NCBI GenBank assembly: GCA_027061855.1
Contig: JAMOVT010000020.1
Location: forward strand, 1 to 55,335
Source of the DNA: Flavobacteriales bacterium
GTDB lineage: Bacteria; Bacteroidota; Bacteroidia; Flavobacteriales; Flavobacteriaceae
Length of the DNA stretch: 55,335 nt
Reading direction: 5' to 3'
A program made the translations under genes and the position numbers. Below the pieces are notes generated by a model. That model was given only the letters and a program-made list of their open reading frames with translations, searched no databases and was not told the DNA's origin. Below are positions 25,739 to 33,563 of this stretch, one piece after another (position 1 is the stretch's first letter; each line of letters begins with the position of its first letter).

Positions 25739-26332
25739 TTATCCGCAACCTCCGGATACTTCTTTTTTCTTACGTTTTACAATCGGTTTGGAAGGTTTTG
25801 CTACTTTTACCGGCTTAGCAGAAGAAGATACACCTGCGCGGCTTTTTATTTCGTTTACCACTTGTTGAAAATCCACAAGGGGTTCTTCATCATTATATAA
25901 TCCGCTATAAAGCGAATAACCGTCTAGAATATGCTTTTTTAAATAATCATAGCCTCCCAATGCAACATAAAACTTCCCTTTGTTAAAATGTCCCGACATT
26001 AAAGCCATTAAGCGTGGACTTGAAGCGTCTTCTCCATATAATACCAAGACTTTGTCTTTGGGTATTTTTGAGAAATAATGCTCACTGAAAAAATTGGCCA
26101 TTGGTACATTGATTGCTCCGGGTAAATGTCCCATTGCATAAGCATGTGGAGTTCTAATATCAATAAAAGTCAATTCGTCATTTGGTCCGCCGTATAACAA
26201 ATCTGCCATTTGCTCTGCACTAAATGCATTGGCTTTACAATTTTGATTAATATCATTAATATCGATTCCTTTATTTAAGTTACAAGAACTTAAAAAGAGA
26301 CTCACACTAAGTATTATATATAATTTTTTCAT
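25739..26332 (-). CDS. Rhodanese-fold lipoprotein lacking the catalytic cysteine, with C-terminal GGCG arm
   Basis: A 197-residue lipoprotein: signal MKKLYIILSVSLFLSSC with lipidated C17. One rhodanese-like domain (about 36-140) is recognised by TFIDIRTPHAYAMGHLPGAINVP. The active loop is degenerate: aligned to its neighbours, tyrosine (Y99 in VLYGEDASS) replaces the persulfide cysteine, so it cannot work as a normal rhodanese. Other cysteines are C32 and the tail C196. It ends in the shared KPSKPIVKRKKKEVSGGCG. Gaps of 12 nt to the next gene and 21 nt to the previous one place it mid-operon. I infer a carrier or scaffold in which the tail cysteine, not the rhodanese loop, binds sulfur. Confidence 0.78.
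   Translation of the reverse strand: MKKLYIILSVSLFLSSCNLNKGIDINDINQNCKANAFSAEQMADLLYGGPNDELTFIDIRTPHAYAMGHLPGAINVPMANFFSEHYFSKIPKDKVLVLYGEDASSPRLMALMSGHFNKGKFYVALGGYDYLKKHILDGYSLYSGLYNDEEPLVDFQQVVNEIKSRAGVSSSAKPVKVAKPSKPIVKRKKKEVSGGCG
25742..25798 (-). repeat. Tail repeat copy 2 (codes for KPSKPIVKRKKKEVSGGCG)
   Basis: 57-nt direct repeat of 24551-24607 and 26357-26413. It differs from copy 1 at two synonymous sites and from copy 3 at three synonymous sites. Confidence 0.95.
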
Positions 26333-26353
26333 TTTTTTAAAATTTTATAATTT

Positions 26354-26983
26354 TTATCCACAACCTCCGGATACTTCTTTTTTCTTACGTTTTACAATTG
26401 GCTTGGAAGGTTTCGAAGCCTTTTTCGGAGCAGAATTTCCAATAATTTGTGCTCCGGTAAAATAAATCTGAGCTCCTTTTCTAAAAAGGTACTGCTTTTC
26501 CAGTTCAGCTGTCAGTTCTTCATCGGCCGGTTTAATGGGTTTCAAAATAGTTCGATACCACTCATTTAGTCCTCCTTTCATTACTTTATTTCCTTCATAG
26601 CCGTAACTCTTTAACATGAGCCATGCTTCATCAGCTGCACTGCTTCCATTTGAAAAAAGCACCGTAGTATATACATCTTGATCAAGGTAATCTCGATTAG
26701 CAGGATTCATCAAACTATCCGCCGGTATATTCATAGCCCCTTCCAGCGTGAATTTTTCATATTCTTGCGGGCTGCGAATATCAATCAGCAACAAACTGGG
26801 ATCTTTTTCCATAATCATTTTGGCCACTTCATCTGTTGAAATATATCGTCCTTCTTGATTTACCGCATATACAAGCTCTTCCGGGCCTTTTATATGTGGA
26901 TAAGGCAACATATCATTTAAGAAAATAGAAACAAAGCCTCCCAGAAGAAGAATTCCTATTATAATTTTATCTAGTTTTTTCAT
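26354..26983 (-). CDS. Membrane-anchored rhodanese-fold protein without catalytic cysteine; sole cysteine is in the C-terminal GGCG arm
   Basis: A 209-residue protein. An N-terminal hydrophobic helix (IIIGILLLGGFVSIFL, about 7-22) has no lipobox, so it is probably an uncleaved anchor. One rhodanese-like domain (about 47-147) is marked by LLIDIRSPQEYEKFTLEGAMNIP. The active loop position is phenylalanine (F110 in VLFSNGSSAAD), so the fold is catalytically dead as a rhodanese. The protein ends in the shared tail KPSKPIVKRKKKEVSGGCG (191-209), and C208 is its only cysteine. That makes the tail the only possible sulfur-binding thiol. First of the three tailed genes in transcription order, 20 nt after a YedE half-transporter gene. 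Confidence 0.8.
   Translation of the reverse strand: MKKLDKIIIGILLLGGFVSIFLNDMLPYPHIKGPEELVYAVNQEGRYISTDEVAKMIMEKDPSLLLIDIRSPQEYEKFTLEGAMNIPADSLMNPANRDYLDQDVYTTVLFSNGSSAADEAWLMLKSYGYEGNKVMKGGLNEWYRTILKPIKPADEELTAELEKQYLFRKGAQIYFTGAQIIGNSAPKKASKPSKPIVKRKKKEVSGGCG
26357..26413 (-). repeat. Tail repeat copy 3 (codes for KPSKPIVKRKKKEVSGGCG)
   Basis: 57-nt direct repeat; codes for the same 19 residues with synonymous changes in the Cys (TGT), Pro (CCA) and Lys (AAG) codons. Confidence 0.95.
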
Positions 26984-27003
26984 CTTTATAAATTTAAAAA
27001 TAT

Positions 27004-27627
27004 TTATAGTCCCAATTCATCAATATCCTCTTTGGATAATTTATTTTTCCAAGCATCTTGCCATTTTTGAAAAACATAAAAGCTAGCTACAGACAACAAC
27101 ACAAAAAGAAAAATAAAAATACCTTCTCTTATTCCTAACCATTGAGCAATGTCAACTTTTCCCATTTTTCCCATTCCACGGAGTTTTTCCCAAAGGCTTT
27201 CATAAGTAAAAATAAATCCGAAGATCCCAAGCATAACACCTCCAATGAAAACCCAAGCATCTATTTTTCCAGTGGCGGCGGCAGATAAACTTGTTCCTGG
27301 ACAAAAGCCTCCAATGATAAAACCCAAACCCATTATAGCTCCTCCTATTAGTGTTGCTATCCAAAAAGTTTTGGGATAGAAAGTTAAAGTTACATCGATA
27401 ATTCCCATATTATGCATGATAAATAAGCCTAAGAGAGCTGTCACAGCAGCGGTAAAAAAGACTTTAATTACAGTAGCATCGTAGCCGTAAAAAACACCGG
27501 CTAATTTTCTTGTATTTGTAAATCCGGCAGCTTCCAATAGAAAACCGAAACCGATTCCTATCAGAAATCCGATTAATAGATTATATTCCGGATTAAGTAG
27601 TCCTTGTGGATATAGTGGTCCAATCAT
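27004..27627 (-). CDS. YeeE/YedE-family sulfur transport half-protein (GGFCPGTS motif)
   Basis: A 207-residue inner membrane protein with about five or six membrane segments. The motif GGFCPGTS (C109) is the conserved cysteine motif of the YeeE/YedE (TsuA-like) family, whose studied members import thiosulfate through a line of cysteines. It is about half the size of the single-chain transporters and is paired with the neighbouring half-protein (7 nt gap). The C-terminal segment after about residue 165 is one extra helix and a charged tail. Substrate here is probably thiosulfate or another sulfane-sulfur compound, by analogy. Confidence 0.82.
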   Translation of the reverse strand: MIGPLYPQGLLNPEYNLLIGFLIGIGFGFLLEAAGFTNTRKLAGVFYGYDATVIKVFFTAAVTALLGLFIMHNMGIIDVTLTFYPKTFWIATLIGGAIMGLGFIIGGFCPGTSLSAAATGKIDAWVFIGGVMLGIFGFIFTYESLWEKLRGMGKMGKVDIAQWLGIREGIFIFLFVLLSVASFYVFQKWQDAWKNKLSKEDIDELGL

Positions 27628-27634
27628 AATAGTA

Positions 27635-28168
27635 TTATTTTGAAGTTTTTAACCAAATGTTCTTAAATATATAAGCGAATATAAATCCGAAGCCAAAAAT
27701 AGCTACCAAACCTATATAGCCTGATAAGGAATTAACCGCTATACCGGATAAAACCAAACCGGAGGTACAACCTCTACCGAGTTGCGTTCCGACTCCCCAT
27801 AAAATACCACCTATCAAAGCGAGATATAAGCGTTTTTTTGTAGTTAGATGCGGGGCTTTTCCAATGCTCCATTTCAATCGGCCAAAAATGGCAGCCGAAA
27901 GAATTGCACCAAAAATAACTCCAAGCAATTCATAAACCAACCAAGTATGGGTCGGGTTATGACCTTCTCCTACATGAGAAGATACAAAAGGGTTAGATTG
28001 TGCATAATCCGGAGCAATTGCATTTAAAGTTCCGAAAGCAATATCCCTATATCCCCCGCTTGATCCTAAACCTTCACCGGAAAAATAATAAGCAAGAATA
28101 ATGAGTATTCCCATAAGAAAACCTGCCAAATAGGGATTCATATATTTATTTCTTTTATTTTCTTTCAT
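27635..28168 (-). CDS. YeeE/YedE-family sulfur transport half-protein (GRGCTSG motif)
   Basis: A 177-residue inner membrane protein with about four or five helices. Its only cysteine, C134, sits in QLGRGCTSGLVLSG, the other conserved cysteine motif of YeeE/YedE proteins. Together with the next gene it supplies both halves of the channel on separate chains. ATG 28168 was chosen; an upstream frame to 28228 would run into the NrfD-type gene, and ATG 28141 is an alternative. Twenty-eight nt separate it from that gene's stop. Confidence 0.8.
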   Translation of the reverse strand: MKENKRNKYMNPYLAGFLMGILIILAYYFSGEGLGSSGGYRDIAFGTLNAIAPDYAQSNPFVSSHVGEGHNPTHTWLVYELLGVIFGAILSAAIFGRLKWSIGKAPHLTTKKRLYLALIGGILWGVGTQLGRGCTSGLVLSGIAVNSLSGYIGLVAIFGFGFIFAYIFKNIWLKTSK

Positions 28169-28196
28169 TTTATATGTTTTTTTATTTACTATTTTA

Positions 28197-29192
28197 TTAT
28201 AGTGGGTATTCTGACATTTGTCCGGCATAAACCATAATCATACGGAAAAGAAAACCTCCAATTAATACTAGAATAGCCGGTAATGCAGGAGGAATATGAA
28301 ATCCTTTTAACTCCATTGCCTCTAAAATAAAAGGGAGAACCAATCCAAAGCCAACAAAAAAGACCCAAAAGATAACCGTAAATTCCCCTCCTAAAAATAA
28401 ATGGGCAGCTTGCTGAAAAGCTTCCGGTCCTGCTTGCATTCCCATTATCATATGAATGATAAAGAAAAGTTCTGTAGCAATCAATGCCATATCTATCACA
28501 GACATCCGTGTCCTTTCTTTTTTGTTATTACTGAGCCACATTACAAATGCAGAACCTGTGGACACTCCCGATGTCAAAAATAAAGGACCTAATATGGAAT
28601 TATTCCATAAAGGATGTGCATTAAAAGCCGATAATAAAATTCCTGTATAGATTCCTAAAATTATAGATAAAAAAAGAAGAATATAAGCAAATTTTTTGCG
28701 ATGTTTCCTAAAAAACAAAACAATAAAGCGAAAAATTTTACATTTATGTTCCAAGGTTCGTATAAATTTTGTAATCCAATCTAATCTTTTCCAACCCCGT
28801 TCATGTAAATATTCTTCAATGTCATCAATATAACTCAAAGGCCATAATAAAGAAAATATACTTACTCCTACTAAAGTCCAAGCACCCCAGGACATCGGAG
28901 ACTCAATCCGGAACGTAGTAAACAATTGCCATACATATAATTTATGATGAAGATCATAAACTAATAAAAGTAGTCCAATCATTATAAATATAAAAGTAAA
29001 AAGCGGAGCTATTTTTACTGTAAAAGGCATTTCATCCTCTTTTCCTTTAATATAATATATTGTAGCAAAGAGGAGAATTCCCGCAGCAAGTCCTCCTAAA
29101 AATAAATAGGTGGCAATAGGGAATCCCCAAATATGCACGTGAGGATATAGGCCATGAATTTCTCTTGCGGTTACTAATAATTTTTCTTCCAT
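28197..29192 (-). CDS. NrfD/PsrC-type polytopic membrane subunit of the molybdoenzyme complex
   Basis: A 331-residue integral membrane protein with about eight or nine hydrophobic helices, belonging to the NrfD family that anchors PsrA/PhsA-type enzymes and exchanges electrons with the menaquinone pool. The first helix region has HIWGFPIATYLFLGGLAAGI, the usual NrfD start. A cytoplasmic basic loop (HKCKIFRFIVLFFRKHRKKF) lies at mid-protein. No haem or iron-sulfur motif is expected in this family. It directly follows the ferredoxin gene (6 nt). Confidence 0.85.
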   Translation of the reverse strand: MEEKLLVTAREIHGLYPHVHIWGFPIATYLFLGGLAAGILLFATIYYIKGKEDEMPFTVKIAPLFTFIFIMIGLLLLVYDLHHKLYVWQLFTTFRIESPMSWGAWTLVGVSIFSLLWPLSYIDDIEEYLHERGWKRLDWITKFIRTLEHKCKIFRFIVLFFRKHRKKFAYILLFLSIILGIYTGILLSAFNAHPLWNNSILGPLFLTSGVSTGSAFVMWLSNNKKERTRMSVIDMALIATELFFIIHMIMGMQAGPEAFQQAAHLFLGGEFTVIFWVFFVGFGLVLPFILEAMELKGFHIPPALPAILVLIGGFLFRMIMVYAGQMSEYPL

Positions 29193-29198
29193 AATAAA

Positions 29199-29732
29199 CT
29201 ATTTTAAATAAAAGATTTGAGGATTTGTACCAGCCTCGGGAATTAATGTATAATTTTCACGTGTTCTAATTAATTTAGATATTTCACTATCCGGATCATC
29301 CAAATCTCCAAAATGCATACAAGTTGTAGGACATACTGAAACACAGGCAGGATCCAAACCGTCCGCGACTCTGTGATCACAAAAAGTACATTTATCTACA
29401 TACCCTTCCGGATGAAAATATCTTGCATCATAAGGACAGGCTTCAATACAAGCTCCACAACCGATACATTCATCGTGAGTTACTTTCACAATTCCTCCTT
29501 CAATTATATGACTGGCTCCTGTGGGGCAAGTTCGTACACATGGAGTATCGTCACAGTGATTACACCTTTGTGACTCAAAATGCATATATAAATCAGGGTA
29601 TTCTCCGCGTGCTATTTCTACTATCCAATCACGGGAATATCCGTGAGGAACATTATTTTCTGTTTGACACGCTACAACACAGTCTGCGCAGCCAACACAT
29701 TTGTTGACTTCTATAGCCATTGCATATCTCAT
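29199..29732 (-). CDS. Four-cluster [4Fe-4S] ferredoxin subunit (PsrB/PhsB/NrfC-like)
   Basis: A 177-residue electron-transfer subunit. Four cysteine groups supply four [4Fe-4S] clusters: CVGCADCVVACQ (from C12), CNHCDDTPCVRTCP, CIGCGACIEACP and CTFCDHRVADGLDPACVSVCP. No signal peptide, so it is probably exported together with the Tat-signal catalytic subunit. Its ATG overlaps the catalytic subunit's stop by 4 nt (ATGA), a sign of translational coupling. It links the quinone-side subunit to the molybdenum site. Confidence 0.92.
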   Translation of the reverse strand: MRYAMAIEVNKCVGCADCVVACQTENNVPHGYSRDWIVEIARGEYPDLYMHFESQRCNHCDDTPCVRTCPTGASHIIEGGIVKVTHDECIGCGACIEACPYDARYFHPEGYVDKCTFCDHRVADGLDPACVSVCPTTCMHFGDLDDPDSEISKLIRTRENYTLIPEAGTNPQIFYLK

Positions 29733-31999
29733 GATTTCGCTTCTTTTTTATGTGGATTTTCAGTTAATATGGTAACAAAATTGTTACGTAGTCCCGTACC
29801 ACCGGTAACAGGATCGATTTCAATATTATATATCATCTCGGAATCAAGAATTCCTCTTCCGTAGGCTCGATGCATTTCAAGTTTTTTGCCGTCAACCCAT
29901 ATGCGTCCTTTATTTCCAAAACCATGTGGCATAAAAACCGAGTCATGCCTGATTCTTTCGGTAACACGCACTTTAATAGGGAATGAACTGACCTTACCTT
30001 TTGGATTTTTAAGCCAAACTTCTTGTCCGTTTTCCAATCCGTAAATTCGTGCTACCTTGGGGTGCACCCATAAATGAGGATCGTGTTTTAAGTCGAATAA
30101 GTTCGGGTTATTAAGAGTTCTTCCAAAGGTGTGCATCGGTAAACGTCCATAAATCAAACGTAAAAAGCCCGGAGGATTTTCACCATGATCTTTATAAACG
30201 GGTAATGGATCATATCCCCATTCTTCGAAGTCTGTGGAGTACAATTCAATTTTTCCGGTATTGGTATTAAACCAATATTCTTCACCCGGTTTGAGATACA
30301 TCGGGGTTTTTCTCGGGAAATATTTTACTCCCACTTTTTTCATTTCTTCCATAGAGGATCCTACTTGTTTTAATTGCCAATCCAATACTTCTTCAAAATC
30401 TTCCCACTCATAGTAATCATGTAATCCCAAACGGATTCCTATTTCTCTGGCAATCCACCAACCCGGTTTAGTATCATATTTCGGTTCAACCGCAGGATAT
30501 CTCAAAGCAATATTAGGCTGTCTATGATGTGCAGTTCTTAAATGATCTAACCGTTCCAAGTAAGTAGCCTCGGGTAATACTACATCCGCATACCCGGTAA
30601 TTTCTGCAGGCATTGTATCTACCACGACAACAAAATCCTGGTTATCCAAAGCTCTTCGTATTGTATCTTGGCTAGGAATAGATTGTAAGGGATTGGTAGC
30701 TGTTATAAACATCCCTTTAATTTTATAAGGCCCTTTATATTCCGGCAATGCATGATCGATCAATTCATTTGTAATCCCCATAATTGCGAGTTTATGCTTA
30801 TCTCTCGAAATATCTTTCCAAGTCCATTTCGGTTTAGGGAAAGGCGGATGGGCTTCTTTGGGTAATTTGACCTTTTCGGGGAAGTAAAAACCTCCTTCTC
30901 TACCCCACGAGCCTAAAATGGCATTCAAAATAGCGATGGCTCTTGTTCGTTGTGTATCGTCTCCATACCAAGCCGTATGTCTTCCGGGGTGAATAATCAC
31001 TCGAGGGGAAGCTCCACCCATTAAGCGGGCTGTTTCATAAATATCTCCTGCGGGAATAGTAGTAATACTTTCAGCCCATTCCGGAGTATATTTTTGCACA
31101 TGGTCTTTAAGTTGTTCAAAACCATAGGTATATTGTTCCACATAGTCTTTATCATACAAACCTTCATTGATAATTACATTCATCCAGGCTAATAGTAAAG
31201 CTAAATCCGTAGAAGGTTTAATGGGAAGCCATTTTGTCGAATGTGCCGCCATGGTAGAAAAACGAGGATCAACGGTGATGATGGTTCCTCCTTTATCAAT
31301 CAATGCGGATACTTCTTGAACATGTCCATTATGCATATTTTCACCAATATGGTTTCCTATCAATACCAAACAGTCGGTATTACGGACATCGGTAGGCTCT
31401 GGTGAAGCTAACCCTGCTCCATAAGTGGCAATAAAACCGGCTTCACGTGTAATCAAACACTGTGCGCCGGCAGGCTCACCCATAGTATCCGAACCCCAAG
31501 CTTTAAATAGGTGTTCAAAATGAGGACCGGTTTTTCCATGAAATAATAAAGCCATGCTCTCTTTGCCATATTTTTTTTCAATTTCTTTCATTTTTGTGGC
31601 TACGAGATCCAAAGCTTCATCCCATTCAGCTTCACGAAATTCAGATTTACCATCTTCTCTTTTAACCCGAATGAGTGGTTTCTTTAATCGATCTTCATCA
31701 TAGTACATTCCCAATCCGCCGGTGCCCCGAGGGCAAAGACGACCGTTACTATGTGGGTCGATGTCATTTCCTATAATTTTTTTAATGTTTCCTTCTTTGT
31801 CAAGATAGGTCCATCCTGCACAATTCCAGAAACAAACTTCACAAACCGTAGGAACTTTTTTCGCTTCATTTTCTAATAAAGGTTTTTCTTCGTCCGAAAA
31901 AATAGTTTTCCAGATACTTGTCAACGGGGGTGTCATTACCATTCCGGCTGAGGCAGTCCCCGATATTTTTATAAAATCTCTCCGATTTAATTTACTCAT
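29729..31999 (-). CDS. Tat-exported molybdopterin oxidoreductase catalytic subunit, PsrA/PhsA-like
   Basis: A 756-residue member of the DMSO reductase family, close in length to polysulfide (PsrA) and thiosulfate (PhsA) reductases. Twin-arginine signal NRRDFIKIS (5-13). The N-terminal [4Fe-4S] motif is C53-x2-C56-x3-C60 then C89 (RLCPRG). C181 in AGAQCLITREAG is the candidate molybdenum ligand. The C-terminal half holds the molybdopterin dinucleotide domain (MPHGFGNKG). It is the first gene of a leftward operon with PsrB- and PsrC-like partners, two YedE halves and three tailed rhodanese proteins, which supports polysulfide, sulfur or thiosulfate as substrate. Arsenate or tetrathionate reductases are the alternatives, though these are usually longer. 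It has its own promoter and a Crp/Fnr-like palindrome. Confidence 0.85.
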   Translation of the reverse strand: MSKLNRRDFIKISGTASAGMVMTPPLTSIWKTIFSDEEKPLLENEAKKVPTVCEVCFWNCAGWTYLDKEGNIKKIIGNDIDPHSNGRLCPRGTGGLGMYYDEDRLKKPLIRVKREDGKSEFREAEWDEALDLVATKMKEIEKKYGKESMALLFHGKTGPHFEHLFKAWGSDTMGEPAGAQCLITREAGFIATYGAGLASPEPTDVRNTDCLVLIGNHIGENMHNGHVQEVSALIDKGGTIITVDPRFSTMAAHSTKWLPIKPSTDLALLLAWMNVIINEGLYDKDYVEQYTYGFEQLKDHVQKYTPEWAESITTIPAGDIYETARLMGGASPRVIIHPGRHTAWYGDDTQRTRAIAILNAILGSWGREGGFYFPEKVKLPKEAHPPFPKPKWTWKDISRDKHKLAIMGITNELIDHALPEYKGPYKIKGMFITATNPLQSIPSQDTIRRALDNQDFVVVVDTMPAEITGYADVVLPEATYLERLDHLRTAHHRQPNIALRYPAVEPKYDTKPGWWIAREIGIRLGLHDYYEWEDFEEVLDWQLKQVGSSMEEMKKVGVKYFPRKTPMYLKPGEEYWFNTNTGKIELYSTDFEEWGYDPLPVYKDHGENPPGFLRLIYGRLPMHTFGRTLNNPNLFDLKHDPHLWVHPKVARIYGLENGQEVWLKNPKGKVSSFPIKVRVTERIRHDSVFMPHGFGNKGRIWVDGKKLEMHRAYGRGILDSEMIYNIEIDPVTGGTGLRNNFVTILTENPHKKEAKS

Positions 32000-32027
32000 A
32001 ATTAAGAGGTCTAATTATTAATTTATT

Positions 32028-32055
32028 CAAAGATACGATTCATAATAAGTCACAA
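32028..32055 (-). promoter_or_regulatory. Promoter of the molybdoenzyme operon
   Basis: Minus strand TTG (32055-32053), 17 nt, TATCTTTG (32035-32028), a match to TTG-N(17-23)-TAnnTTTG. About 28 nt lead to ATG 31999. The -33 element lies inside the palindrome at 32048-32063. Confidence 0.6.
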
Positions 32056-32063
32056 ATATGACA
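32048..32063. promoter_or_regulatory. Crp/Fnr-like palindrome at the molybdoenzyme promoter
   Basis: GTCA-N6-TGAC inverted repeat (32049-32062). On the minus strand the 16-mer is TGTCA-N6-TGACT, nine of ten half-site bases of TGTnA-N6-TnACA. Similar sites occur upstream of the first gene of the locus. The binding protein is unknown. Confidence 0.4.
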
Positions 32064-32122
32064 AATTACACATTTTACTAAAATGATAAAGTATCAGCTA
32101 ATTTATAATGGCTCTAAATAAG

Positions 32123-32146
32123 AAAAGCGGAGAAATATTTCCCCGC
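32123..32146 (-). terminator. Probable terminator after the porin gene
   Basis: Six-pair stem (32127-32132 with 32141-32146, one G-U pair on the minus strand), followed on the minus strand by TTTTCTTATTT. Moderate strength. It separates the rhodanese-porin unit from the molybdoenzyme operon. Confidence 0.5.
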
Positions 32147-32174
32147 CTTAAGAATCACTCAAATTAAATAATAT

Positions 32175-33536
32175 TTACTTTTGAGAAGAATCAAAAAGTT
32201 TAGGTTGCATAATCAGCATACTATATATGAAGTAATTTGTTCCTCCATTTGCAATACCCTTCATCGTTAAAAAATCATCTGTTGGTATTCCATAGGAGAA
32301 TCCATTCATAATTTTCATAAAGGAATTGATTTTTCGGGTATAAATAAAATCAAGATTATTTGTTAACACCGTACCTTTGTCAAAATAAACCGTATTTCCA
32401 TTTATTACTTTTTTTGCATTATTCGGAATGCGTACGTTGCTAAAACCAAATTCAAGGATATCTTTTTTGGAAGCTTTGTATTTAAGTTTTAAACTGATAT
32501 TCATCAATCCGGCATTTAAAGTACTTTTAGGTATCACAAACCAATCCAGATATCCTTCATAATAAGGATGACGGGCACCATATAATAAATCATATGTATG
32601 GTCGGTATTTATATAATCGGGATCGTTATTTTTTGCATCATTTCCGGACAAATATTCTAAACCTCCGGATAATTCAAGTCTTTTATTCATTGTTCGATAT
32701 CCCAATAAACCGGTAATCATATGAGCGGATTTGTCTTGTCCCAATATATTTTTCCCGTTTTGAATAAATAAATTTCCTTTAAAAAACATTCCGTCTTCTG
32801 CTTTTTTTGTAGCATTATAATTAAAATGGACACCTTCTGTTCCGGTAACATAAATGATATTTGCCGTACCTTCTTTTTGATAACCTGCTGCAATGGCAGT
32901 AAAAGAAGTATAAAACTTCGGATTAATTTGTTTTTTAATATAAATAAATTCCTGGGTGATCATCGGATTTACTGTTCCGAAATAATCTGTTCCGTCTGAA
33001 TAATTATTCCCCAATAAGTCTTCTTTTGTACTATTATAAGAGGCGCTTAAATCTATTCTCCATCCCGTAGCCTTATTTATATTGCTAAACAACAGGGCAT
33101 CATAAGTCTGTCCTCTATCCCACCAGTTTCTCCAAGAGATATGACGTTGATCATCATACTTCATTTCTTGTCTTCCTATTTTCAATTTTGAATTAGGCGT
33201 GAGATGCCAACAAAACCAAGCTTCATAAATATCCAAGGTATTAAAAGATTTTCCTTGCACACCCGTGGGATTTACTATATTTTCATCACCCCAAACGCGT
33301 ACATCCTGTATGGATATCAAACTACTGAATTTGTTTGTTTTATCCATATATCTCAAATTTAAACGGGTACGTTGTCCAATATGAAAAGCAGGATCAACAT
33401 TTTCGGGGACAGGTTTTTTATACCCGTGTAATAATTGTGCTCTTACTCTGTACTGTGCATCGATTTTGAATTGCGCATAGGAATTTACAGAGAAAATAAT
33501 ACATAAAATACTGATTGCAATCTTATAATGTTTCAT
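32175..33536 (-). CDS. Outer membrane porin, alginate-export-like beta barrel
   Basis: A 453-residue outer membrane protein. Signal peptide ends at VNSYAQ (about residue 21). The mature protein is a run of amphipathic strands with aromatic girdles (for example QYRVRAQLLHGYKKPV, TRLNLRYMDKTNKFSSLISI, LKIGRQEMKYDDQRHISWRN), typical of the alginate-export/anion porin family. It sits between the tailless rhodanese lipoprotein (27 nt) and the molybdoenzyme operon, so I infer that it admits the sulfur compound or another anion to the periplasm. Substrate preference is not visible. Confidence 0.7.
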   Translation of the reverse strand: MKHYKIAISILCIIFSVNSYAQFKIDAQYRVRAQLLHGYKKPVPENVDPAFHIGQRTRLNLRYMDKTNKFSSLISIQDVRVWGDENIVNPTGVQGKSFNTLDIYEAWFCWHLTPNSKLKIGRQEMKYDDQRHISWRNWWDRGQTYDALLFSNINKATGWRIDLSASYNSTKEDLLGNNYSDGTDYFGTVNPMITQEFIYIKKQINPKFYTSFTAIAAGYQKEGTANIIYVTGTEGVHFNYNATKKAEDGMFFKGNLFIQNGKNILGQDKSAHMITGLLGYRTMNKRLELSGGLEYLSGNDAKNNDPDYINTDHTYDLLYGARHPYYEGYLDWFVIPKSTLNAGLMNISLKLKYKASKKDILEFGFSNVRIPNNAKKVINGNTVYFDKGTVLTNNLDFIYTRKINSFMKIMNGFSYGIPTDDFLTMKGIANGGTNYFIYSMLIMQPKLFDSSQK

Positions 33537-33563
33537 AATTTTGTGTTTTGTTGTTTTATTTTT

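Noticed and set aside
24551-26413. Triplicated tail as an insertion sequence or CRISPR-like repeat
   Set aside because: The repeats are in frame, end exactly at stop codons, and vary only synonymously; no spacers, inverted ends or transposase.
24548-26983. The GGCG tail as a RiPP precursor core
   Set aside because: The tails are on full-size folded proteins with lipid or membrane anchors and no maturase or peptidase gene is nearby; a sulfur-carrier arm explains the context better.
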